DNA of 13,216 bases from contig JBOIBN010000062.1 of assembly GCA_050739575.1 (NCBI GenBank), forward strand, positions 1 through 13,216, written 5' to 3'. Positions 7,173-13,216 of the stretch are shown piece after piece; position 1 is the first letter of the stretch, and the number at the start of each line of letters is the position of its first letter. Origin of the DNA: JBOIBN01 sp050739575. Lineage in GTDB: Bacteria; Pseudomonadota; Gammaproteobacteria; JAKDMP01. Under the pieces are notes generated by a model, which worked only from the letters and a program-made list of their open reading frames with translations, was not told the DNA's origin and did not search any database. The translations under genes were made by a program, and so were the position numbers.

Positions 7173-7514
7173 TCAGCCACCGTGCGGGGCGGTGGCGGGT
7201 ACGGGCGCGGTTACGTTGGGCAGCGCGCTGGCGGGCGAAGGAGCATGCACGATCTGGTAAAAGGTTTCATTGCGCTTGACCCAGCCGAGATCCATGCGCG
7301 CATGCTCCTCGATCGCCGGACCGCCGCGCTTGAGATCCTTCACCTCCGCCCAACGCTTGGCATTGTCCGTTTCGAGTTTTGTATTTTCTTTCTTCATGCG
7401 GGCAACCTGCGCGGCGAGTTGCGAACCGTGTCCGACGCTGCTCTCCGTCGACCAGAGCCCGCGTTGCAAGAGCACAAAACAAATGAGCAAGGCGACAAGA
7501 ACCAGCCAGCGCAT
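7173..7514 (-). CDS. ftsB: Cell-division protein FtsB
   Basis: 113 residues. A bitopic divisome protein that forms the FtsQLB complex. One N-terminal membrane helix (residues 2-18, LVLVALLICFVLLQ) is followed by a periplasmic coiled coil (about 30-63, SQLAAQVARMKKENTKLETD). A conserved end, EEHARMDLGWVKRNETFYQI, matches the FtsB family (E. coli has ARNELGMVKPGETFYRL or similar). The last 22 residues are a Pro/Ala-rich tail without family similarity. The ATG at 7514 overlaps the kdsA stop by one base (TGATG), typical of coupled re-initiation. In most gammaproteobacteria eno precedes ftsB; here kdsA does. ispD follows after 30 bases. Confidence 0.93.
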   Translation of the reverse strand: MRWLVLVALLICFVLLQRGLWSTESSVGHGSQLAAQVARMKKENTKLETDNAKRWAEVKDLKRGGPAIEEHARMDLGWVKRNETFYQIVHAPSPASALPNVTAPVPATAPHGG

Positions 7515-8365
7515 CAGCCTCCTCCCGCGGGAAACCACTCCGCTTCGGCATAAGGTGCCGACTTCGCCGCGGCGTCGAGCGCCTTGAGCACGCGCAGCAG
7601 CTCCGCCATGCGTCCGAGCGGCCAGGCGTTCGGGCCGTCGGATAGTGCCTCTTCGGGCCGCGGATGCGTTTCCATGAACAGTCCCGCAACGCCGACACCT
7701 ATTGCGGCGCGGGCAAGCGGGGGAATAAACTCGCGCTGGCCGCCGGAACGATCCGCGAGTGCACCCGGCTGCTGCACGCTGTGCGTTGCATCGAATATCA
7801 CCGGGCAACCCGTCGTGCGCATCACGGCAAGCCCGCGCATGTCTGCGATGAGATCCCCGTAACCGAAGCTGAAGCCGCGCTCGCAGACCATGATGGACTC
7901 GTTGCCGGTGCTCTTCGCCTTGGCGACGACGTTACCCATCTCCCACGGCGAAAGAAACTGTCCCTTCTTGATGTTGACCGGCTTGCCCGCCGCCGCAACG
8001 CGCAGGATGAAGTTCGTCTGGCGACACAGGAATGCCGGCGTCTGCAACACGTCAACAACGGCCGCCACCTCCTCGATCGGCGTGTCCTCATGGACATCGG
8101 TCAAAATCGGCAGTCCGAACTTCGTGCGTACGCGATCAAGTATCTTCAGCCCCTCCTCCAGACCGGGACCGCGAAAACTCTTGATGGAGGATCGATTCGC
8201 CTTGTCGAAAGATGCCTTGAATATCAATTTAATATCAAGCGCTTCCGTGGTTTTCTTTAGAGACTCCGCAACCTCTAATACCAGCGCCTCGCTCTCGATC
8301 ACGCAAGGACCGGCAATCAAAAAGAACGGGTGTTCGTTGCCGGCTTCGAAGCCGCAGAGCTTCAC
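7514..8365 (-). CDS. kdsA: 3-deoxy-D-manno-octulosonate 8-phosphate synthase
   Basis: 283 residues. Condenses PEP with arabinose 5-phosphate to Kdo-8-phosphate for lipid A/LPS inner core, cytoplasmic. Motifs: HPFFLIAGPCVIES (12-25), KASFDKANRSS (50-60), SFRGPGLEEGLKIL, LTDVHEDTP, LQTPAFLCRQTNF, KPVNIKKGQFLSP, CERGFSFGYG and METHPRPEEALSDGPNAWPL. The candidate metal ligands C21, H195 (DATHS), E232 (METHP) and D243 (LSDG) are all present, so this is the metal-dependent class; E. coli KdsA has Asn in place of the Cys. The GTG at 8365 begins KLCGFEAG, the usual KdsA N-terminus, and overlaps the pyrG stop as GTGA. The open frame extends further upstream, but only as a shadow of pyrG. Confidence 0.96.
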   Translation of the reverse strand: MKLCGFEAGNEHPFFLIAGPCVIESEALVLEVAESLKKTTEALDIKLIFKASFDKANRSSIKSFRGPGLEEGLKILDRVRTKFGLPILTDVHEDTPIEEVAAVVDVLQTPAFLCRQTNFILRVAAAGKPVNIKKGQFLSPWEMGNVVAKAKSTGNESIMVCERGFSFGYGDLIADMRGLAVMRTTGCPVIFDATHSVQQPGALADRSGGQREFIPPLARAAIGVGVAGLFMETHPRPEEALSDGPNAWPLGRMAELLRVLKALDAAAKSAPYAEAEWFPAGGG

Positions 8366-10014
8366 GCGCGCGCCGCCTCGCGCGAGCGCACGGAACGCGC
8401 GCGCGCCGCACGTGCCGCTTCGATGAATGCTTCGAACAAGGGATGACCGTCGCGCGGTGTGGACGTGAACTCGGGATGGAACTGGCAACCGATGAACCAC
8501 GGATGATCGCGAAGCTCGATCACCTCCACCAGTCCGTCGTCGGAGCGTCCTGAGATTACGAGTCCGACTTTCTCGAGCCGTTCGGCATAGCCCTCGTTGA
8601 ATTCGTAGCGATGGCGGTGACGTTCGTGAATCGTGTCGCGCCCATAGATGTAGTGTGCAAGGCTGCCGGCCGCGAGATGGCTCGCCTGCGCCCCGAGCCG
8701 CATCGTGCCGCCGAGATCGCTTTCCGCATCGCGTTGCTCGGTGCGGCCGCTGCGATCCTGCCATTCGTGAATAAGCGCGATCACCGGATGCGCCGTGTCC
8801 GCTGCAAACTCGGTGGAATGGGCGCCGGTGAGTCCCGCCGCGTGACGGGCAAACTCGACGACGGCAACCTGCATGCCGAGACAGATGCCGAGATAGGGAA
8901 TCGCGTGGTTGCGTGCATATTCGGCAGCTCGTATTTTGCCCTCGATTCCGCGATCGCCAAAGCCGCCGGGCACGAGTATCGCGTCCATCTTCGCGAGTGC
9001 TCCCGTCCCGCGGTGCTCCAGCGTTTCCGAATCCACGTAGTGAATGTTCACGCGCGTATGGGTTGCGAGTCCGCCGTGCGCGAGTGCTTGGTTAAGCGAC
9101 ATGTACGCATCGGTCAGGTCCACGTACTTGCCGACCATCGCGATGTCCACGTCCTGTTGCGGCTTGCGCCGCGCCTCCACCACCCGCCGCCATTCGGAAA
9201 GATCGGCCGGCGGCACCTCCAGATGCAGACGCCGCACCACGATCTCGTCCAGCCCCTCCTCATGCAGCAGAAGCGGGATCTCGTAGATGTCGACCGCGTC
9301 CACACCGGAGACGACGGCACGCTCCTCAACATTGGTAAAAAGTGCGATCTTGCGCCTCGCCTCGCGCGGCAGGCTCTGCTGCGCGCGGCACACGAGGACA
9401 TCGGGCTGGATGCCGATCGAGCGCAGCTCCTTCACCGAGTGCTGCGTCGGCTTGGTCTTGATCTCGCCCGCCGCCGGAATGTAGGGCACCAGCGTCAGGT
9501 GCATGAAGAGGGCATTCTCGTGGCCCAGCTCGACGGCCATCTGCCGGATCGCTTCGAGGAACGGCAGCGATTCGATGTCGCCGACGGTGCCGCCGACTTC
9601 CACCAAGCACACGTCGGCCCCGTCGGCACCCAACTGTATCTTGCGCTTGATCTCGTCGGTGATGTGCGGAATGATCTGCACGGTGCCGCCGAGATACTCG
9701 CCGCGGCGCTCCTTGCGGATCACCGATTCGTAAATCTGCCCCGCGGTGAAGTTATTGTTGCGGCTGGTGCGCGTCCGGACGTAGCGTTCGTAATGCCCGA
9801 GATCGAGATCGGTTTCCGCCCCGTCCTCGGTCACGAATACCTCGCCGTGCTGAAACGGGCTCATGGTGCCCGGATCGACGTTGATGTAGGGATCGAGTTT
9901 GACGAGGGAGGGTTTGAGTCCGCGCGCTTCGAGCAGCGCGCCGAGGGACGCCGCAGCGATGCCCTTGCCCAGCGAGGACACTACCCCGCCGGTCACGAAA
10001 ACGAAGCGTGTCAC
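8362..10014 (-). CDS. pyrG: CTP synthase
   Basis: 550 residues. Makes CTP from UTP, ATP and glutamine in the cytoplasm. The N-terminal synthase domain has TRFVFVTGGVVSSLGKGI (P-loop), KLDPYINVDPGTMSPFQHGE, QIIPHITDEIK and EVGGTVGDIE. The C-terminal class I glutaminase domain has VPGGFGDRG (348-356), GICLGMQ with nucleophile C378, and FHPEF with H513 and E515 completing the triad. The start is the GTG at 10014, which gives the canonical (M)TRFVFVTGG N-terminus; the frame remains open upstream to 10437, but those residues do not resemble the family. A short Arg/Ala-rich tail follows the last conserved helix. First gene of the pyrG-kdsA-ftsB-ispD cluster; a candidate promoter lies just upstream. 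Confidence 0.98.
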   Translation of the reverse strand: MTRFVFVTGGVVSSLGKGIAAASLGALLEARGLKPSLVKLDPYINVDPGTMSPFQHGEVFVTEDGAETDLDLGHYERYVRTRTSRNNNFTAGQIYESVIRKERRGEYLGGTVQIIPHITDEIKRKIQLGADGADVCLVEVGGTVGDIESLPFLEAIRQMAVELGHENALFMHLTLVPYIPAAGEIKTKPTQHSVKELRSIGIQPDVLVCRAQQSLPREARRKIALFTNVEERAVVSGVDAVDIYEIPLLLHEEGLDEIVVRRLHLEVPPADLSEWRRVVEARRKPQQDVDIAMVGKYVDLTDAYMSLNQALAHGGLATHTRVNIHYVDSETLEHRGTGALAKMDAILVPGGFGDRGIEGKIRAAEYARNHAIPYLGICLGMQVAVVEFARHAAGLTGAHSTEFAADTAHPVIALIHEWQDRSGRTEQRDAESDLGGTMRLGAQASHLAAGSLAHYIYGRDTIHERHRHRYEFNEGYAERLEKVGLVISGRSDDGLVEVIELRDHPWFIGCQFHPEFTSTPRDGHPLFEAFIEAARAARARSVRSREAARA

Positions 10015-10049
10015 GACGGTCCGGTCCCCTGCGCTACGGCCGGGGTGAC

Positions 10050-10079
10050 ACGATAGCAAATATGCCGGCTCGCACTCAA
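10050..10079 (-). promoter_or_regulatory. pyrG: Candidate sigma-70 promoter of pyrG
   Basis: On the minus strand, TTGAGT (10074-10079, four of six matches to -35) is followed after 18 bases by TATCGT (10050-10055, four of six to -10) preceded by TGC, an extended -10. Transcription would start near 10043, giving a leader of about 29 bases with AGGGGA ahead of the GTG at 10014. It is the best match I could find by eye in this gap; the call is tentative. Confidence 0.35.
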
Positions 10080-10226
10080 GCCTTGCAGTGCAAAGCCCGA
10101 CAAATTGGCCCCGTACGGAAACCCCGACTCGCGTTTCCCTTCGCGTCCGCGCAAACAAGAGCCTCTTTTGAAATGAGGTGGTTAAGACGCTGCGGTTCGA
10201 TCGGATGGCCGCTCCTTTCTTCATTT

Positions 10227-10265
10227 CTCTCCTTGCCGCTTGCGGGAAGGGGGGTTGGAGGGGGC
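10227..10265. repeat. Dispersed intergenic hairpin repeat
   Basis: A degenerate copy of the widespread proteobacterial intergenic repeat whose consensus resembles CTCTCCCGCTTGCGGGAGAG followed by a G-rich tail. Positions 10231-10239 pair with 10242-10250 around TT, with one G/G mismatch (10235/10246), and GGGGTTGGAGGGGGC follows. Only one copy is in the window, so its repeat status rests on recall of the family. Confidence 0.5.
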
Positions 10266-10400
10266 ATTCATCTTTTTTTCTCAGCGCCGCAGATCCACAC
10301 AATCCCGCATTTGATGCAGGGGCTGCAGGCGAATTACCAATGCCGGCAACAGTCTTGCGGCCTTGTACCGGCCTGCGGGATTTGATGCAGGACGGAGCAC

Positions 10401-10430
10401 AAAAAGAGGGGGCGGCTTGCGCCGCCCCCT
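10401..10430 (-). terminator. Rho-independent terminator of the kelch-repeat protein gene
   Basis: A perfect 10-bp stem (10407-10416 with 10421-10430, AGGGGGCGGC and its complement) with loop TTGC. On the minus strand it is followed by CTTTTTG. It starts 48 bases past the stop codon at 10478 and separates the secreted-protein gene from pyrG transcription. Confidence 0.85.
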
Positions 10431-10477
10431 GAGTCACCCGTTGCCGGGTCGAATGTTGTCTTGGTGTGGAGCCGCGC

Positions 10478-13216
10478 TTACGGCGCCGGGGTCCAGTTCA
10501 CGGTGAGCGGGATGGTGATCGAGCCATAGGGCGTATTGCCGCCCAGGACAATCTGCACCGTATCGCTGGTGCCGGAGGTCTGCCCGGTCCCGTCAACCGT
10601 CACCATGCTCGTAGTGTGGCTGTGGCCCGCCAACGTCCCCATGGCCGGGTTGAACGACAGCCACGGCACGCTGGGACTCACGCCACACACGTTGTAGCCC
10701 GACAGCACCTGAACATTCTGGATGCCGGTAAAGGTACCGCCCGAATCCATGCCGCCAATCGTGTAGAAGCCGCAGGCGCCCGCCGCCCGGTAGGTCGTCA
10801 CGAGGTTGTTCGGCAGCATGCTCCAGCTGTTGCCCGCCACATCGTAGCTCTGGCCCTGATTGGTGAGCAGGTCGAAGCCTTCGGTCACCCCCAACGAGAA
10901 CAGCAAGTGCCCGTCGGCGGTGGCGATCGCCGCCATCCCCCAATTGTCGTAGGCCAGCGAGGCAATCTGCGTCCAGCTATTAGAGCTCGGATCATACGCA
11001 TAGGCGTCGGTCGTGTCGCCGGTCCCCGCCGCGTTGACACCGCCACCGCAGTAGACTTCGCCTTGGGTCCCTCCGCAGCCGGTCCAGGAGATGCCCTCGG
11101 GGTAGTCCGCCGCCGTGCTCCAGCTGTTGCTCGAGGAGTCATACACTTCCACCCCCGTCGTGCCGGGGCAGCTCGAGCTGTTGCCACAGCCGCCAATCAC
11201 ATAGAAATCGCCATTCACCACCGCATCGCCCGGCGCTCCGCCGACCGACACGGTCATGCTCGCCCCCGTGCTCCAACTGTCGGAGGAGGGGTCATAGATG
11301 TAAAGCGTCGAGTTGTTGTTGCCCGAGGAGTCCCACCCCGCGGTCACATAGAGCTTGCCGCCAATGAACGCACAGGCCGGCTTCTCCAGCCCTTCCGGCA
11401 GGCTCGCAATCGAGCTCCAGCTGTTGGAGCTCGGATCGTAGGCGTAGCCCGCGGCCGTCACCGCGACGTCACTGTCGCCCCCGACCGAGTACACCGTCCC
11501 GCTCGGAGCGGCCGCCGCACAATTGTCCAGCACCGGGATCGGGTAGTCGGCTACCGCCGCCCACGCCGAAGACCCCTGCGCCGGCGACAATACCGGGCCG
11601 CTCGGGCGCACCGCGTTCGCCGCACGTCCTTCCTTGGCCAGCGTCATCAGACTCGCCGGACTGAAGTGGCCCTGGATCTTGTGCAGCGGCACGTTCACGC
11701 CCTTGCCCTTGCGCTGCGGGCGGGACGGCGGGGAGTTGATGCTCGTGAGCGTCCAGTCCACCGGCGCCAGTCCCGTGTTGCCAATCTGCAGCGCGAAGCT
11801 CTGCTGCGTGCCCACCGGCACATTCAGCGTCTGCGAGGTCGGGCGTACCCCCAACTGGCCCGCATTCAGCCCTACCCACACCGGCACCACCGCACCGTTG
11901 CTCACGCTCACATCCTTCGTCGCATCCTGATACTGCGAACTGGCGAAGGTCAGCGTGTGGCTACCCGTCGGCTCAAACATCACAAACCCAACCTGGCCGT
12001 TCACCGGCCCGGTCGTCGTCGTGTTGCCGCTCTCGTCGGTGACCGTCACCCCTGAGAGCACCTGCTTGGTGTTGGCGTCAAACGCCTTGCCCATCACCAG
12101 ACCTCCGGGAATCGCCTCGCAGCTGCCATTCGCACTGCTGTAGCCCGGCGCCGAGCACGAAGCATCGGGCGAGAGCCCAAACTGCTGCTGCGTATCGCCG
12201 CTCAAGGTCACCGTCGCCGTCCCCGGCGTATAGCCGCTCAGATACGGCGTCGCCGTCATCGTGTAGGTCGTGCCCGTCGGCAGACTCACACTGTACTTGC
12301 CGTTGGCTCCCGTCAACACATCGGCTACCTGCTGGCTGCCCGCATCGATCACCACCTCCGCAAACAGCGGATAGTGATGGCCCGTGTCGTAGACAATCCC
12401 GCTCAGCGTCGCCCCGGAAGCTGACTGCAGCGCAAAGTCCTGCTCCGTCGTGCCCCCGTTGCTCACCGTCACCGAGGCCGACTGCGGCTCGTAGCCCAAC
12501 GCCGAGGCCGTCGCCGTGTAGTCGCCCGGCGCGAGCGTGATCGAGTATTGACCCGAACCATTCGTCGTGGCCACACTGCCACCGGGCGTAAAGGTCACCG
12601 TCGCGCCCGAAATCGGATCGCCGCTGCTCGCGTCCGTCACCGTGCCTTCGACGATGCCCGTCGGCCCGATGCTGCAATTGTCGAACTTGAACGAACCGAG
12701 AGCAGTGGACCATTGGCCGCCGGTCTGGGAGATGTACTCCTGAGAGGTCCAGAACGTGCAATCATCCGTCGGGTCGGGCATCATGGCCGAGTAGTCGCCC
12801 CAGCGATCGTCGTTGCCCTCCTGCACGCCGCTGCCCGTCAGGAACACCGTCTCGCCCGCGTCCATCACTCCGGAAGGACCGCCTACATTCTGGCCAGTAA
12901 AGGCGGCCGAAGGATACATGCTCGTGCTAGAGATGCTGTAACCGAGGGCAATGTTGCCGACATGATCCATCGCAATCGAGGCCATCCAGCGGCTGTTGCC
13001 GTCGTTGGGCAGGTAGGTGCCCTGCTGGGCAATCGTGAAGCCGCTCGAGGCAGTCGCCCCCGCCGGCGCGTCCACCTCGTACCAGCGGATGCCCGCTGGA
13101 GGAGAGGAAGGCGGATTGCCCGTACCCACCGTGTGGTTTACCACCATCGCCTGGTGGTCGCCGAAGTTACGGTAAGCCAACCGGAACATCAGCCGGTCGC
13201 CGAGGGCCTCGAGGCC
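10478..13216 (-). CDS. Large secreted multi-domain protein: sialidase-like end, three CarboxypepD_reg domains, kelch propeller (5' end outside window)
   Basis: The frame is open to the right edge (GLEALGDRLMFRLAYRNFGDH), so the N-terminus and any signal peptide are missing. At least 912 residues are present; numbering below is from the Met at 13189. Residues 1-172 (RNFGDHQ, MVVNHTV, SIAMDHVGNIALGYS, DDRWGDYSAMMPDPTDDCTF) resemble the last blades of a sialidase/BNR-like propeller. Three carboxypeptidase-regulatory-like beta domains follow (about 178-256, 261-340 and 364-442). Then comes half of an Ig-like/BACON-type domain (443-484), a basic linker (485-542), a kelch propeller (about 543-835) with five YDxxxxSW motifs, and the other half of the Ig-like domain (836-899, starting near VPWLSFNP). 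The composition is rich in Ser, Gly, Thr and Asn, as in extracellular proteins. No LPXTG or T9SS-like C-terminus is seen; it ends at NWTPAP. Substrate or partner unknown; an adhesion or polymer-binding role would be a guess. Confidence 0.85.
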   Translation of the reverse strand, partial: GLEALGDRLMFRLAYRNFGDHQAMVVNHTVGTGNPPSSPPAGIRWYEVDAPAGATASSGFTIAQQGTYLPNDGNSRWMASIAMDHVGNIALGYSISSTSMYPSAAFTGQNVGGPSGVMDAGETVFLTGSGVQEGNDDRWGDYSAMMPDPTDDCTFWTSQEYISQTGGQWSTALGSFKFDNCSIGPTGIVEGTVTDASSGDPISGATVTFTPGGSVATTNGSGQYSITLAPGDYTATASALGYEPQSASVTVSNGGTTEQDFALQSASGATLSGIVYDTGHHYPLFAEVVIDAGSQQVADVLTGANGKYSVSLPTGTTYTMTATPYLSGYTPGTATVTLSGDTQQQFGLSPDASCSAPGYSSANGSCEAIPGGLVMGKAFDANTKQVLSGVTVTDESGNTTTTGPVNGQVGFVMFEPTGSHTLTFASSQYQDATKDVSVSNGAVVPVWVGLNAGQLGVRPTSQTLNVPVGTQQSFALQIGNTGLAPVDWTLTSINSPPSRPQRKGKGVNVPLHKIQGHFSPASLMTLAKEGRAANAVRPSGPVLSPAQGSSAWAAVADYPIPVLDNCAAAAPSGTVYSVGGDSDVAVTAAGYAYDPSSNSWSSIASLPEGLEKPACAFIGGKLYVTAGWDSSGNNNSTLYIYDPSSDSWSTGASMTVSVGGAPGDAVVNGDFYVIGGCGNSSSCPGTTGVEVYDSSSNSWSTAADYPEGISWTGCGGTQGEVYCGGGVNAAGTGDTTDAYAYDPSSNSWTQIASLAYDNWGMAAIATADGHLLFSLGVTEGFDLLTNQGQSYDVAGNSWSMLPNNLVTTYRAAGACGFYTIGGMDSGGTFTGIQNVQVLSGYNVCGVSPSVPWLSFNPAMGTLAGHSHTTSMVTVDGTGQTSGTSDTVQIVLGGNTPYGSITIPLTVNWTPAP
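10823..11440 (-). repeat. Five kelch-blade repeats in the secreted protein
   Basis: The motif YD(P/S/V)xxxSW recurs at 11417-11440, 11273-11296, 11120-11143, 10973-10996 and 10823-10846, a spacing of 48-51 residues, which is the kelch-blade period. Four of the five are nearly the same at protein level (YDPSSNSW, YDPSSDSW, YDSSSNSW, YDPSSNSW), and on the plus strand most share CTCCAGCTGTTG-like DNA. Upstream of each motif lie the glycine pairs and aromatic residues expected in kelch (YSVGG, YVIGG, YTIGG). With the closing strands near residues 805-830 a six-bladed propeller is plausible. Confidence 0.75.

Larger units (their letters stand above)
10015..10477. other. Intergenic region between pyrG and the secreted-protein gene
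   Basis: 463 bases with no gene I can support. From left to right it holds the candidate pyrG promoter (10050-10079), about 145 bases without recognisable features, a dispersed-type intergenic repeat with hairpin (10227-10265), a T-rich stretch (10271-10279), a 12-base direct repeat ATTTGATGCAGG at 10309-10320 and 10380-10391, and the terminator of the minus-strand gene (10401-10430). Short open frames here have no start signals or family features. One of them reads through the hairpin repeat and gives the peptide SLPLAGRGVGGG, a well-known artefact of this kind of repeat. Confidence 0.6.

Noticed and set aside
8366..8764. N-terminal extension of kdsA
   Set aside because: It would lie wholly within pyrG in another frame; the family N-terminus KLCGFEAG starts at the GTG at 8365.
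8611..10056. 481-codon open frame on the plus strand opposite pyrG
   Set aside because: A shadow of pyrG, whose synthase and glutaminase motifs are complete on the other strand.
10015..10437. N-terminal extension of pyrG to an upstream Met
   Set aside because: The added 141 residues have no similarity to CTP synthase. The canonical N-terminus begins at the GTG at 10014, and the extension would run through an intergenic repeat and a terminator.
10823..11440. Possible CRISPR-like regular repeats
   Set aside because: The spacing is about 144-153 bases and keeps the reading frame; the repeats encode kelch motifs and there are no cas genes.
10466..12055. 529-codon open frame on the plus strand opposite the kelch region
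   Set aside because: The product is a low-complexity Arg/His/Ala sequence. The minus strand carries periodic kelch motifs and ends at a proper terminator.

Overview
The window is a compact, GC-rich stretch of core proteobacterial chromosome, most likely from a gammaproteobacterium. The evidence is the pyrG-kdsA-ftsB-ispD gene order, an AcnA-type aconitase, the sdhE-ygfX pair behind sdhCDAB, and REP-type palindromes. KdsA, SdhC and SdhD read closest to the versions I know from Xanthomonadales-like lineages. That placement is an impression from motifs, not a computed phylogeny.

Layout, left to right. The 3' end of acnA (plus strand) enters from the left edge and converges on a small outer-membrane beta-barrel gene (minus strand), with a shared hairpin terminator between them. 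Everything from 1144 to the right edge is on the minus strand, so transcription runs right to left. In that order: a large secreted multi-domain protein (cut by the right edge, with its own terminator at about 10401-10430); a 463-base gap with a candidate pyrG promoter; then pyrG, kdsA, ftsB, ispD and a small SDHAF4/DUF1674 gene, tightly packed or overlapping; a 129-base gap holding an inverted pair of REP-like elements; then sdhC, sdhD, sdhA, (a single REP-like element), sdhB, sdhE and ygfX; and finally a strong terminator at 1768-1789.

Function. acnA and sdhCDAB are TCA-cycle genes, and SdhCDAB is also respiratory complex II. SdhE (flavinylation) and the SDHAF4-like protein (SdhA maturation) are two different assembly factors lying on either side of the structural genes. 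pyrG (CTP), kdsA (Kdo for lipopolysaccharide), ftsB (divisome) and ispD (isoprenoids) form the familiar growth and envelope cluster, but eno is missing between kdsA and ftsB, and ispF does not follow ispD.

I do not see a defence system, CRISPR array, prophage, insertion sequence, tRNA or rRNA. The points most worth a second look are the bracketed SDH assembly genes, the REP elements inside the sdh operon (one followed by a T6 run), the missing eno, and a kelch propeller that appears inserted into a split Ig-like domain of the secreted protein.
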